Source of the DNA: Skeletonema tropicum
Taxonomy: Eukaryota > Bacillariophyta > Thalassiosirophyceae > Thalassiosirales > Thalassiosiraceae
Length of the DNA: 64,000 nucleotides
Direction of reading: 5' to 3'
Assembly (NCBI GenBank): GCA_037178625.1
Contig: CM074139.1
Span: 2,170,001-2,234,000, forward strand
The position numbers and the translations under genes are program-made. Positions 1 through 12,707 of the stretch are shown one piece after another (position 1 is the first letter of the stretch; each line of letters starts with the position of its first letter). Below the pieces are notes generated by a model. The model saw nothing but the letters and a program-made list of their open reading frames with translations, was not told the origin of the DNA and ran no database searches.

Positions 1-99
1 TCTCGAAGCTCGAACAACAGGGAAATGCATTCATACAGAGTGCAGAGAGAAGAGCTTTACAATGCCCATGCCATCATCCTGCATTCCTCCTTCCTCAGC

Positions 100-575
100 A
101 CTCCGCCGGCAGTAGCTTGTTGCTTGGTGTAGCACAAAAATCTCAGAATAAGAGATGAACACATCTTACACCTCGTCTACTTACACGAAATTTTGAACAC
201 AGAAATACAACAAACATATCGTCGGGAAGCGAAGGGTGCAACTGCATCAATCAAACGTCCTTACTCGCCTCGCTTGAGAATTGAGACTATGCAACCCCCA
301 TCGCTAACCCAGGCATTTATCTACAGCTCGGCGGCTCGTGCGTTTCGTACGACTACGGCAGCATGTCTGTCTCCAGCACGATCTCCTAAACGATCCAGTT
401 TGCCAAAAGGACCCTTCCACAGCAATGCTTTCAATCGTGGTGCTATGTCAATTCAATCAGTTGCAGGAAGCACTGTGAGGTAGATATTCTCAAATCAGAA
501 CATTTCCCCCCTCAATACGATATTTTTTACAGTTATTCGACGTGCAATTTGACCGAGTATTTTTGGCTACAATAC
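100..575 (+). pseudogene. 5' fragment of an ionotropic glutamate receptor gene
   Basis: Read on the plus strand from about 212, the translation follows the Cys-rich N-terminus of the receptor at 12707-10307 (SSGSEGCNCINQTS, then PGIYLQLGGSCVSYDYGS). It is broken by an in-frame stop in the stretch matching ENRDC, by frame changes near 355-420, and by a stop near 481. It stays recognisable to about residue 115 (FPPQYDIF, then a YSTCN-like stretch) and ends abruptly near 575. The initiator ATG is altered to ATA. Upstream sequence from about 100 also matches the 5' flank of that gene, so promoter and leader were copied along with coding sequence. The fragment abuts the 3' end of the ATPase gene on the other strand. 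It is a dead partial copy, nearest to the paralogue at 12.7 kb. Confidence 0.85.
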
Positions 576-605
576 AGACGATCAGTCGAAGGAAAATATT
601 CATAT

Positions 606-3600
606 TCATTTCTTCTTCCCCACAAAAACCAGCTTTCTCTGCTTCAGAGTAGTGTTGAAACTGAACGACGTCGCATTCTGAGACTGAGAAGTGGCATCGA
701 ATGATGTATTGCTCACTGTAACTGTAACACTAGCAGCTTTGTGGTTGCTGCCAACTGTGTTGGCAAAACTACGTGCCTTCTTCCTCTTAGCTTTCTTCAA
801 AAACTCGTGTTCTTTACTCAACTGCAACGCCTTTGCATGTGCGCCCCATTCCTGATACAAAAAGTAAGCATCTGTTAGGCACTCGTTGGAAGCCGCCTCA
901 TCCTTCTCTTCTCTCAAAAATGCAGCGTATCGCTCATTTACCATTGCCTCTAGGTTCACGAAGTTCCCTTCTGCACATGCTTCAATCGCTTTACGAAAGG
1001 CATCTCGACTGGGACTCTTCATAGACTTCAAGAACAAATACACAGGCCGAGCATTCACAGAGCCATTCTTGGATAAAAACTTGAAATGACCCAAGCACTT
1101 CTCTCCCAACGCTTTGTATGACGCACAGTCCTTCTTGTGACACATGGCAAAGGCTGCCAAACCGGTAAAAGCCAAGCGGTTGTGCAATCGTGCGGCGAAC
1201 TGATCTTGCATGGGATATGCCTCAAGAATCTTCAACAAGTCGATCATGTCTGCCTCGTTCCAAAACACAAATGCCAGCTGCACTCGTAGACTGCTTGAGT
1301 CACGAAGAGTCTGAAAATGAGCACTGCCCTCCAGCTCACTCAATACCTGCCCTTCGTTGAATGCCTCGCCCACCAACTCGGATGGGTTATTGCTAGGCTT
1401 GCGCAGATTCAGTGCGAATGTCTGAACATCGAGAAGAGTACAACGTAAGACTTTCGTCCCAAATTCCTGCAGTAATCTTCTACCACTAAAAGCTTGGACT
1501 CAAAGATAGGCCCGAGCTCACATCCTGCACCGAAGAAGCATTGAGCGTAGCCCATGAGTCCGGCGAGAGACTTCTCGACATCTCCCATAAGCTTGATTGG
1601 AGGAAGCATGAAGCATGAAACATGAAACATGAGGGCGCGTGAAGAAGTCGACGAGTAGAAAAGAGGTCGTAATCACAACTTACCTTGAAGTCTTTGTGAA
1701 CCTGCAGAAAAGTGTCCATTACACTTCTGAAGGGCTGCACTAAAGACACGACATAACAAACTACCATCGTGCCCTGCGCAGAATTATTTTTGTCGTCACG
1801 AATTCGTGGAATTAAAGCTTGAGCAATCGCAGCAAACTCATTAGCCTTCTTAACGTCATTTAATCTCACATACGTTGTAGCGTATAACCCTACAGTAGGC
1901 ACCAAATTCGAGCTGATGCTCCCCTTCTTCAGAACATACGGGATTATCTTCCAAATCAATAGCTTCATGATGTCCGACTTTCCAGACACTATTATGAGAA
2001 AAGAAGATGAGATTCAAAGAAGATCATATACTGTGTGTACAATTCGAAGAGAGAAGAATGGACTTACTCATTGCACACAAAATCAACTCTTGACACAATG
2101 CAAGAAGAGGATCTTCTTTGATTGGGAATGATGTCAGATAAGATACAAGAGAACGATTGCGTAAAGCCAGTTTGTATTTCATCTCCTCTTTTGCCATCAC
2201 TGTCTTGGTTGGACTAAGAGGAATATCAATACCATACTTGCTGAGTATTTCTACGCCCATCTCCACTCCTTTGCCGTACTCGCTTGTCTCGCTCATTAGG
2301 CACTTGACGCGATGAGTGTACGCGTTCAGCTTTTCATCAGGTGTCTTGACATTAAGAATAACTTCATCAATGACGGCCCTAGCTGCATCATACGCTCCTG
2401 TCAGTACAAAATATTGTGGGTTAATCATGGTCAAAATAGAAAACAACACAAAACGTCAATCAAGTTGTAGAATGTCTCACGCACCAGAAGAAAACTCTGA
2501 TTCCAACAAGGCATCACAAAGCAGTCGTGTGAGCTCGTAGTACTCATTCTTCCATATCATACCCGATGATTTCAGCCTTTCCAACCCTTTGTGCAGCAAT
2601 GTATTCTCCTTCCCCAGCGCTCCATTATTCCTTGCAAGATGCGAGACCTTCAAGTTCAGCTTCACCAACTCGTTGCAATCCGTCTTCTCAACTGGTAGTG
2701 AGTTGAGAATATCGACGGCAACATACTGACACCATTCTCTACCAGCACCTTCTGCTAACAGCACCGACGAAATGTGCAGCAATGTCTCCTCCGAACCAGA
2801 CTTTTCAGACGCAAATTTCAGGGATGCTTGGCGAATCCGATCGTGAGCGAATATCCAGTTCGGACTCACTCGCAGCAGCATCCCCTCATTCGATGATTGC
2901 TGGAGTAGATCCTTCACCTGACTCTCTTCATATGAAGCACCATCACGACACATCAGCGCCTTCAAAGTGGGCACATCCAGTGCGTTGGGAATGTACGCCA
3001 TGACAGAGAGCAGCTCTTGCATCTCTTCCGGTAAGTCCCTGATTTTGCCAAGTACCGATTCCACTATATCAGCTGACATGTTATTGGCCAGCTCAACTTT
3101 CGTGACCACCCATCGCCATTCAAAGCACATCATATCGTAAAACAAGATATTCTTACGTACGAGCTCCTCAAGTGCTTGTTTCGTGAAGAAAATATTTCCC
3201 ATTGTTGTTTGGTAGACGACACTCGACAGCTCCTGAACTTCTGCATCTTCTTCCTTTTTCTTCACCGAGTCTGCAATGAACGATGTGATTGACGTTGGGG
3301 AGAGACTGAACAGCTCCATCTTTTCCACACTTTCGTCTCTCTTAGCAACAACATCATCCATCAACTTGCTAAATGAATGTTCTACATCCACTTCATTCGA
3401 TCGATACGCACAAATGAACATGAAATTATTCAGTTCAGAGCTCGTCAGCAAAACATTCAGCATGTCCATTGATGCTTCGTCCGCCCACTGCAGATCGTCC
3501 AGGAAGATTATCAATGGATTGTCCAATGCTCTGCAAATAGCACACAACAGCTGTAACGTGCATTCCTTGATCGCTGACATGGTCGAGTGCACAGCCAAGC

Positions 3601-4365
3601 AATCTTTTGCTACCTTTTCATCCGCAACGACACAGCTATCAAGAAGTGGTATAAGCACTGGGAATGTCGCACACAATATCAAATCGCCCTCCTTCCCCGG
3701 TCCAATTAATTCCGATTGCCGGATGCTCTCCCACACTTTTTGTCGCTGTTCATTCGCTGCGTTGTCACTATTATCCTTTGCTTCACATAGCTCATTAGCC
3801 AGCGTTTCCAGCACCTCAATGATAGCGAAGAATGGGGAAGATGCGCTGTTTTGTTCACTGTATTTGCCTGCCCCGTGAAATATTGGGGTGTTACGTTTGG
3901 ATCTGCGTAGTTGCTTGACGAACTCTTTGATTAGAGATGATTTCCCCACACCACTGAAATTCATGATGAAAGATATTTTAATAGTGATAGACATTGTTAT
4001 CAATCACCACAAAGAGACGGTCACATAAAATAAGTTAGTGGTTAGTGTCTTGGCATCTCGACTCAGAAGCTACGCGTCCACAAGATATGTAGATGTTTGG
4101 CAATAACAATAAAACCATCTTACCTGTAACCCGAAAGAAAGACCACCTGTGAGTCTGATATTTCATCATCTTCACCGGCCAGTAGCCCAGCATACAAATT
4201 CTCCAAACTATCCAACTCTTTCTCCCTCCCATAGAGCCTCGTAGGGAACTTAATTTTGCCCTTCTCTTCATCGTCACTTGCATCCGATCGATCGTCGTAG
4301 AATGCCTCGTCTTTTTGCTCGGCGATTGTGCCGTGGCAGCCTTCGATATGAAACTCGTCGGCCAT
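606..4365 (-). CDS. STAND/AAA_16-type ATPase, copy 1 (five exons, one frameshift)
   Basis: Exons read from the sequence: 4365-4124, 3953-2485, 2397-2068, 1988-1684 and 1591-606, all with GT-AG borders and matching phases. The first intron splits the Walker A motif; spliced, it reads GYSGVGKSSL. Walker B is FLDDLQWAD, the form usual in AAA_16 ATPases of the signal-transduction STAND class. An acidic N-terminus (about 50 residues) comes before it and a long helical region, probably TPR-like, follows, with a Lys-rich tail. Family members act as nucleotide-driven signalling scaffolds; the ligand here is unknown. Compared with copy 2 at 38492-42751, exon 5 lacks one base near 1420, which causes an early stop about 270 codons before the end. 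Restored, it would be about 1110 residues. It could be a recent pseudogene, or the base could be a sequencing error. No kinase or cyclase domain is visible. Confidence 0.8.
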
Positions 4366-5160
4366 TATGATTTCATGTAAGCAAGCTAATAAATAGGTCG
4401 GTGTGCTGTTGTACAGCAGGCTAGGCTTCTATTTGCTAGAGAATCGTAGATCGTAGCAGCGAACTTTACCGAGCATGATGTTCATGTGGCCTGCATGTGC
4501 GTGGCTTCTTTGTAATTTTTTGGAGTGCAAAAAATCACCGTACGTAGGAATTCATACCATCCATGACTTTGAATACCGTTTCTCCCCATAATGAGATTTA
4601 GGTACTCCCCAATCTCTTTTGCTTGGGCTTTGGGCCGTGATGACACTATATACTATCTAAAAGAGATTGACAGCATCACCATCATCACGTTCTCTATCGT
4701 CTCATCAATCAATGATTTGTACCCATGACGTCGCGCGGTCAATCATTCAACCGACAATGCCACGTACTCGTCCACGGGCATTGAGACAACATTCCTACCA
4801 CCGACTTTACGATAGATAAATGTTAGTCATCGTTCCTTGACTTCATTCCACCCTAACACACTGGCTTTGGCCAATAATTAAGTTCATCAAGGAGTGTTCA
4901 CACAGTAGGAAAGGGAAAGGTAAGGTAAGCGGGCAAAATTTTTCATGGTCTTGTGTGATTGTGGAGGAAATTTAGAGATGCCCATCTCTTCTTACTTCAA
5001 CTACTTTTTGAGATGGCCATCTGAATTTCTCAACTCAACCGTCATTTTTCGAAAAATTTTGGATTTGGTGTGCTCCATGAAATCCGCCTCCCCTACGCAC
5101 ATCTAATGATCAACTTCGTAACAACAAAGTAAAACCACCATACTTAAATCACTTCCAACC
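4366..5160. other. Intergenic region between divergent genes
   Basis: About 0.8 kb separates the start codons of the minus-strand ATPase and the plus-strand auxilin-like gene, so both promoters should lie here. It is AT-rich with no convincing ORF. I see no clear TATA box or repeat and cannot place either transcription start. Confidence 0.5.
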
Positions 5161-6837
5161 ATGTCGGACGTACTAATCCTCTATCAAATCTCCAACGAAT
5201 TTGGCTGCTCCAAATCATCAAGCACCACCACCCCCACCGGCTACAACGCCTTTTACCTCCCCCGAAAAAACAACGGCATCACTCTCTCCTCCATCAAATC
5301 CCACATTCGCACCTCCCTCGGTCACGATCAATTCCATTGGCGTGTTCGTATTGACGATCGTCCTGCCACTTCCAACTCCTCCTCGGTATCCAGCAGCAGC
5401 GGCAGTAATAATGGCGGGAAGCTCAGTTATTCATGGTGGGATATCCAAGATGAAAACGCCCGCCTGCCAATCAAAGAAGCCTCGCCCAAGGAATTGAAAA
5501 AAATGTTTGGCCCACCGAAAAAAGAGGAATCATCCAATGATGTGACACAGGAGGTTACCAAGGCGGCGAAGGGGGCGATGAAGTATATGGGCAAGGCGAT
5601 GAATGTTGTGGCGGGAAGTCATGGTGGGGGGAGTAGAGAGCATCATCATCATTCGAGTCAGAGTTATGGGGGTGGATATGACGATGATGGGATGGACGAT
5701 GATTTTGGACAGAGGACTGCGGTGATTTGTTTCAAGGTGTTGGATTTGAATCGTGTTAGGATGGACTGTAATGGTGGTGGTGGTGGAGTTGTTCGACGTG
5801 CTTCTGGTGTACCAAGGAGGACAAATTCTTCGAATGCATCATCTGCTCAGCAACAGCAGCAGCAACGTCCTATCCGTAGTAATAACAGTGGAAGGGGAGC
5901 GCCATCATCAGCGGGGGCACCTCGTATTCCATCACATCGATCATCATCCTCAGCTGCATCTTCTGCTCATGCGACAACACCTGCCAAAACTACTTCTTCG
6001 GCACCAACTGGCAACCTCATGGATTTTGGATCCACATCCTCCTCTTCAGCTGCATCATCGTCCATGATGTCAACACCACAGCAACAACCACAACCACAGC
6101 GCACCTCGTCTTCGTTGCATTCATCCACATCCAAATCAACTCCAACCGGCAAGGCCCATCCAAATGAAACACGTGCCGAGAAACTCAAACGTGAATATGC
6201 CAAAAAGAATGCACAATCCAATCGAGTTTGGGATGAAGTCGATCAACGTTGGGTGGAAGGACCCATTAAGAATGGTGAAGTTTCCACTGCTGCTGCACGC
6301 TCTACATCCGCAACTGCATCATCCACAGTCACATCCAACAACAATGGTGTAGCATCCGCCACCAAATCAGTCAAAGGTATCTCCCTCTCCACCACCAACG
6401 CAATCGGTAAATCCGCCACCGTCCAAGCCGCAGTACACGCCCGCGTGGCCGAAATGGAATCCTCCCAACAAAAAGCCATTAGCGAACTACGCAATCGTGA
6501 AGCCGCCAAGGCCAATGCCGACGCTGCCGAGGATTTAGTCCGTCAACGTCTCGAACCCAAGCTCAAAGCGTGGAGTGAGGAACATGGACAAAAGAAGCAA
6601 TTGAGAGCACTATTGGCGAATTTGCATACGATTTTATGGGAGGGGAGTGGTTGGAAGCAAGTGTCATTGGCGGATGTTTTGGAGGATAGTAAGGTGAAGA
6701 GGGTGTATCATAAGGCTAGTAGGGTGGTTCATCCGGATAAGACGATGAATTTGGATGTGGAGAAGAAGTTTGTGGCGAAGAGGGTGTTTGATGCTTTGAC
6801 TCAGGCGAAGGTAGCGTTTGATGAGGGTAAGAGGTAA
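5161..6837 (+). CDS. Auxilin-like J-domain protein with DIX-like N-terminus
   Basis: Single-exon ORF of 558 residues. The C-terminal part (about residues 465-558) is an auxilin-type J-domain: helix-rich, with the HPD motif at about 524-526 in VVHPDKT, and a Trp-containing LWEGSGWK segment typical of clathrin-uncoating J-domains. Such proteins recruit Hsc70 to strip clathrin from vesicles. The middle (about 200-440) is low-complexity Ser/Gln/Ala-rich and contains NLMDFG near 285, a plausible clathrin or adaptor short motif. The first 115 residues (ITLSSIKSHI, then FHWRVRIDD, then WWDIQDENARLPI) resemble a DIX domain by eye; that is inference. The first ATG is used because the DIX-like strand begins at once (MSDVLILYQI). 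The gene has its own promoter region and is convergent with the receptor downstream. Confidence 0.75.
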   Translation: MSDVLILYQISNEFGCSKSSSTTTPTGYNAFYLPRKNNGITLSSIKSHIRTSLGHDQFHWRVRIDDRPATSNSSSVSSSSGSNNGGKLSYSWWDIQDENARLPIKEASPKELKKMFGPPKKEESSNDVTQEVTKAAKGAMKYMGKAMNVVAGSHGGGSREHHHHSSQSYGGGYDDDGMDDDFGQRTAVICFKVLDLNRVRMDCNGGGGGVVRRASGVPRRTNSSNASSAQQQQQQRPIRSNNSGRGAPSSAGAPRIPSHRSSSSAASSAHATTPAKTTSSAPTGNLMDFGSTSSSSAASSSMMSTPQQQPQPQRTSSSLHSSTSKSTPTGKAHPNETRAEKLKREYAKKNAQSNRVWDEVDQRWVEGPIKNGEVSTAAARSTSATASSTVTSNNNGVASATKSVKGISLSTTNAIGKSATVQAAVHARVAEMESSQQKAISELRNREAAKANADAAEDLVRQRLEPKLKAWSEEHGQKKQLRALLANLHTILWEGSGWKQVSLADVLEDSKVKRVYHKASRVVHPDKTMNLDVEKKFVAKRVFDALTQAKVAFDEGKR

Positions 6838-7125
6838 GGAGGAAGAAGGAGAGATGAGGTGAGATGAGTTGAGGTGAGATAGTTGTGGGTGGTAGGGGAT
6901 GATTCAAGGAGTGTAATGAACGGGGTAAAGTAATTATTGTTGGTATTGATAAGGATCTTAAAATCAGAGTTTGATCAGAGTGCTTCACTCTTTTTGCATT
7001 CTCCTCTCTCAAAAGCTCTATCTCTAGAGAGAAAGAGATTCCGTATTGCCATCGTTTTATTCCTCATGTATTTATGAATTTGTATGTAATATGTAGTTAC
7101 GTTCCTATTCGCGCACAACTTCCTT

Positions 7126-9458
7126 TCACTGATCTTTCTTCAGCTTCCTCATCTCCTGGAAGAAGTCAAAGCAGTCGAGAACTTCTTCTATCACGCCAGA
7201 TTCAACTAGCTCCTCTATCCGATGACTGATACCGCTGTCCTCCACTTTCACAGCAGTATCGGCGTCTTTATTGACACTGGCCATGCCCACATCATCCAAA
7301 GATCCTTTTAAGATGGAAGATGGCCCAGGAGTGCTTTGAGGCTGAGGAGCGCCCTCGTCGTGGAATTCATCTCCAGCCCTATCTACATCACTATTGTCCA
7401 TCTGTCGTAGCTGCATGATTTGCTGGGCTCGAGACATCACCAATTCGTCTTCTGAGTCATCTGATTTGGAATTCCTGCGTTCCTTTCTCATCGATGCAAA
7501 TAGATCGAGACTGGACCTCCTCCCCATAGTGCTGGACTGACCCTTCTTTCTCTTCCTCTCATGTATCACCTGCAAAACCACTGCAATGCAAGCACATATC
7601 ACAAATGCCATGATTGGAAGGAACATATTGCTCGTGCTAACACGAGCAAAGTCGTCAACCTCCTCCATATTCAAGTTCGACAACTCAAATTTACACTTTG
7701 CCTTCGCTTCATTCTCCTCCAAAAATGCTTTCTGTTTGCCCTTCAAATCAATACCGTGGGACTTCTCTCCGAGATACATCCAGTACGAAAAAGCAGATGC
7801 GATTTGTGGTGCAATCGGAAACGCAATCGGATTCTCGGTAACTAAAACATCTGTGTAAACCAGGTTGAGATCACACACTCTTGAAATGAAATCAGTATCC
7901 ATGATCGTGTCTTCTCTTCCGATAGCTAACACCTTGCAGTCTCCTCTCTCATACGCGTCCAACAAACCGTGAAACTCGCGGCCATCGGACCAAACCCAAT
8001 TCGCATTGGGCCATTTTACTTCAATCTCTTCCTTCAATGCTGGATGACCACAAATCGGAACGTTTGCAGCAACGACCTCTCTCATTGTTCCATATTCCGT
8101 CTTCAACCCTGACTGTGTCAAAAATGCAGCTAGATTGGCAACATAGGCAGATACAGCGATCAAAATGAAGAATGCAAATCCAAACATTAACACTTTGTGT
8201 GGCAGACTTGCTCCCATATCCTGCTCGATCCCAGCGCTAAAGAAGAACATGCCCTTTTCTAGAATGGCATCAACAATCAATCTGAAGTAAGCAGCCTTTC
8301 GTTTCTTGGACATCTTCTTCCCCTTCTTTCTTTGTGCCAAATTCACTCCATATCGTTTCTTGGCCGCCATTTCTCGATCAGAGAACCACACAGAGAGTAG
8401 TGATGCTACGACTACTATAGCAGCGGCTACCACCCAGAAGCCATATGTGAATGGTTCCATCACCTTTTCAACCTCATATATGAGAGCGCCGTTTTTCATT
8501 TGAGGTTTTGGAATGACCAGCACTGTTTTGTCGTATACTGAGAGGGAGAAAGATTGAAACGAAGTGGAATATGAGTAAAGTAGACGTGGACGTGGCGACG
8601 AAATCGAACGTTCCCTTGCCAATATTCATTTGCGCGGATCCTCTCCAAGCTGATCAGCAGATACAATACTATACCATATTATTTCCTTTCAATGCTCGAG
8701 ATCAACTCACCAAGAGGAACAGTAAAAGTAGTCATCTTTAATCGTTCACCCGTAATCCAAAATGGTCCCACTGCCATATCCACCAAACCATTCTCCACAT
8801 CTTGCACTGCTGCCGTATAGCTACTAGCCGGATATTGTTTCAAACTAGCTTTTGAAGTATGCGTGAAGGTCACATTTTGGATGTCTCCATTGGATAATGC
8901 AACTATAGAGTTCACGTAATCAATATATATCCCACCAAATGGGATGTTGTCGTCAAAGTAATACGTATAAACATCTGTTTGTTCGTACACAGTACTTCCA
9001 TCAGGCAATTGTTTGTTCAACGTTGGATACTGATAATCCGGTACGACCGCAGTGATATCAATGCCACCAGCTACTCTCGTATCGGTGCCAAGCGAAAAAG
9101 AATTGGTCGAATTGCATGTCGAATAACTGGCAAAGATATCATGTTGGTCCGGAAAATACTCCGATCTGTAAATTTTCTCTTCCGAATTCTTTTTGCAACT
9201 AGCTGCATCCACATAGCACCATGATTGGAAGCAGTAAGGTGGTATTACTGCTGTGGAAGGGTCCCCTTGGCAGACTGGATCGTGTAGGAGATCGTGCTGG
9301 AGACAGACATTGCTGCCGTAGTCGTACGAAACGCACGAGCCGCCGAGCTGTAGATAAATGCCTGGGTTACCGGCGTCGGTTGTACAGTCTCGATTCTCAA
9401 GCGAGGCGAGTACGGAGGTTTGATTAATGCAGTTGCATCCTTCGTTTCCTGACGACAT
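7126..9458 (-). CDS. Ionotropic glutamate receptor, copy 1 (intact when spliced)
   Basis: Two exons, 9458-8711 and 8537-7126, with a 173-bp intron (donor GTGAGTT, acceptor CTCAG). Splicing joins TTFTVPL to VYDKTVLVIPKP, the expected S1 segment of the ligand-binding domain, and gives 719 residues. The N-terminus is Cys-rich (GCNCINQTS, CFQSWCYVD), unlike animal receptors. M1 is near YGFWVVAAAIVVVASLL. The pore loop is followed by M3 with SAYVANLAAFLT, the family hallmark (SYTANLAAF in animals). The S2 lobe and M4 (MFLPIMAFVICACIAVVL) follow. The C-terminus is charged with a conserved helical end (SHRIEELVESGVIEEVL). It should be a ligand-gated cation channel; the ligand cannot be told. No classical signal peptide is evident at the MSSGNEGC start, although that start is shared by the paralogues. 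It is the only clean copy in the window. Confidence 0.88.
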
Positions 9459-10306
9459 GTTAGGTGTTGGTATTATTGTAATTATTATCGATACGTCGGC
9501 GATGTGTGTAAGATGTTTTCGACTTCTGAATAAATCGAAAGTAAAGAATAGGTTGGATATTTGATCGCAATTATTGTTTCGTATTACCGATCTCTCTCGC
9601 TCTGCAACTAATCCATCATGATGTTCGTGACAGTAGGTTTTATGTTGAATGTTTATGGACTACATAATATTATGTATGGACGAGGCGAGGACCGACGACC
9701 GACGCACGAGCGTCGATGATCGAAACCTTGAACCCGTGCTTGAACGATGATGTGGAAGCGCCTTTCTCTTACACTCGACAAAAGAACGAAAAGAATCTTG
9801 ACAAAATGTTTGTACGATAAGTCGCTCGGTACTCGGCTTCACATTATGGAAGAGAGAGGTACTTTGCATACCGACTAAGTAATGGTGACTTGGTAGCAGC
9901 TGTATTGCCCATAGAGTTGAGATCATCATGTTGTATTCGCCGCGCAGCGGCAAGCGTCAGGAGTGCATGCTGATTACCCACTGGCCGCTGTGTGAGGTGC
10001 AGTAACCAATGCATTGAAGTCAAAAAACATCACCCCTCGCTTGTCCCAACCCCAACCACATCATAAGTGGCAAATGATGTGATATTTCCAGTAGTTAATG
10101 ACACATACCTCATCCAAACACTATGTAAGAGAAATAAGTTTGTTCATAATCACCAGAGGGCTCACCACGTGCGAGCAAATATTTACCATATGTAAACCAA
10201 CAAGAAACAGAGGAATGCTCTATCTCTATCCCTTACGGTGCGAAGAAAATCTATTTAATCCTCATTCTCCACGCTACTCAGTCACAAACATCATTCCCAC
10301 TTTCTC
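9459..10306. other. Promoter region of receptor copy 1
   Basis: No gene. Parts of 9459-9790 match the 5' flank of receptor copy 3 (about 26775-27070), including a stretch around GATGATGTGGAAG and GCGCCTTTCTCTT. Copies 1 and 3 were therefore duplicated together with upstream sequence that may hold their promoter. The piece near 9815, GATAAGTCGCTCGG, also recurs near 32213. Confidence 0.55.
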
Positions 10307-12707
10307 TCACTTGTCTTTTTTCAGCTTCTTCATCTCCTGAAAGAAATCAAAGCAGTCGAGAACTTCTTCGATCACGCCCGATTCAACCAGCTCCTCTATC
10401 CGATGACTGATACCGTTATCCTCCACTTTCACAGCTGTATCGAAATCTTCATTAGCCTTGTCCATATCTTCAATAAATCCTTTGAAGTTGGGCTTTGATC
10501 GAAGAGTGCTTTGAGGAGCACCGTTTTCGTGGAATTCGTCTGCTCGTGAATTAGTTCCAGGAAAGTCGCAGATTTGCCCCATTTCCGCATCAACATCTTT
10601 ATCAGCAACTGTATCACTTTTCGTTTGTGTCGCACAATCGTACTCTTGAACTTTCTCATCCAAACCCAAACATCTCTCCTCTTTCTGCGTATCTCTATCT
10701 CTATTCTCATTACTATCACAGTTTTCAACGGACCCCCTTCGTATTTCATACATTTCCAAAGTGGATGTTCTCCCAAAAGATGTAGCGTTCCCTTTCTTTC
10801 TCTCACTATCATGCCTCAACTGTAAAACGGCTGCAACAAGAGCGCATACGACGAAAAAGATGATTGGGAGGAACATGTTACTTGGATTGACTTGAGCAAA
10901 GTCGTCAACCTCTTCTATATTCAGTCTCGACAACTCAACTTCACATTCTGTCTTAGCTTCATTCTCTTCGATAAATGTTTGCTTCACACTCTCCAAACTA
11001 AGACCATGGTTCTTTTCTGCTGTATACATCCAGTACGAAAAAGCAGATGCAAGTTGTGGTGCAATCGGAAACGCAATTGGATTCTCGGTAATCAAAACGT
11101 CTGTGTAAACCAGGTTGAGATCACACATTCTCTTCAAATGATCCTTATCCATAATCGTATCTTCTCTTCCAATAGCCAATACCTTGCATTCTTCTCTCTC
11201 ATACGCGTCCAACACCCATTCAAACTCGCCGCCATCGGGGAAAACCCATGTCGCTTTGGGCCATTTCAATTCAAGCTCATCCTTCAATACTGGATGACCA
11301 CAAATTGGAACCTTTCCATCGACAACCTGTTGCATCGTTCCAGTGGGCGACTGCAACCCAGACCGTGTCAAAAATGCAGCTAGATTGGCAACGTAGGCAG
11401 ATACAGCGATCAAAATGAAGAATGCAAATCCAAACATTAACACTTTGTGTGGCAAACTTGCTCCCGTATCCTGCTCAATCCCTGCACTAAAGAGAACATT
11501 CCCTTTTCTAGAATGGCATCAACAATCAATCTGAAGTAAGCAAACTTTCGCATCTTCCGTGGACTTTTTGATTGTTTCAGCTGCAATCCATATCGTTTCT
11601 TGGCCGCCATTTCTCGATCAGAGAACCACACAGAGAGCACTGATGCTAAGACTATTATGGCAACTACCACTCCCCACAAGCTGTAAGTGAATGGTGCCAA
11701 CACCTTTTTTGTCTCATTTGTGAGACTTATCCTTCCAGTAGGTTTGGGAATGACCAACACTGTTTTGTCGTATACTGGGAAGAGGAAAGAGATGATGGCA
11801 ACATTGTAAGTCGACAATGGGGAGAGCAGCATTGTAAGTCACAAGATATCGTGGAAAATAATGTCTAAAAGAAATCACCCACACAGTAGCTTCCCCAACA
11901 CAATTACGAGCCACATAATATCATACAATACAACAACTCACCAAGAGGAACTGTAAAAGTAGTCATCTTTAACCGCTGACCAGTAATCCAAAATGGTCCT
12001 ACTGCCATATCCATTAACCCGCTCCCCACATCCCATACCGCCGCTGAATTAGAGCTCTCTGGATATCGTTTCAAACTAGCTTTTGAAGTATGCGTGAACG
12101 TCACATTTTGGATGTCTCCATTGGATATTTTGACTAACTCTTTGACGTAGTCAATGTAAATCCCACCAAATGGGATGTTGTCGTCAAAATACTCATCTCC
12201 TAGTTCATAATGATGATTTAATACTGTACCGTCGGATAATTGTTTATTCAACAACGGATACTGATAATTCGGTATGATTGCAGTGATATTATTGCCGCCT
12301 ATCACCGAGAGTTTATTCGCAGAAGATCCAAGATGTTGTTGCCAAAAATACTCGGTCGAATTGCAAGTCGAATAACTCCAAAAAATATCGTATTGAGGGG
12401 GAAAGTATTCTGATTTGAAAATATCTACCTCGGAGTGTTTTCTGCAACTGGATGCATTGACATAGCACCATGATTGAAAGCAGTAAGTTGGTATTACTGC
12501 TGTGGAAGGGTCCCCTTGGCAGACTGGATCGTGTAGGAGATCGTGCTGGAGACAAGCACTGCTGCCGTAGTCGTACGAAACGCATGAGCCGCCGAGCTGT
12601 AGATAAATGCCTGGGTTACCAGTGGTGGTTGTACAGTCTCGATTCTCAAGCGACGCGAGTATGGAGGTTTGATTGATGCAGTTGCACCCTTCGCTTCCCG
12701 ACGACAT
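10307..12707 (-). pseudogene. Ionotropic glutamate receptor, copy 2 (one-base frameshift)
   Basis: Exons 12707-11942 and 11774-10307, with a 167-bp intron at the same position as in copy 1. The domain order is the same: Cys-rich N-terminus, S1, M1, pore, M3 with SAYVANLAAFLT, S2, M4 and the SHRIEELVESG end. One base is missing near 11490-11496, just before the pore loop (TTCTCTTTAG where copy 1 has TTCTTCTTTAG). The frame ends within about 20 codons, before the pore is complete. Restored length would be 744 residues, with a longer cytoplasmic tail than copy 1. The rest of the frame is open, so the lesion is recent or a base-call error. It lies tandem to copy 1. Confidence 0.85.
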
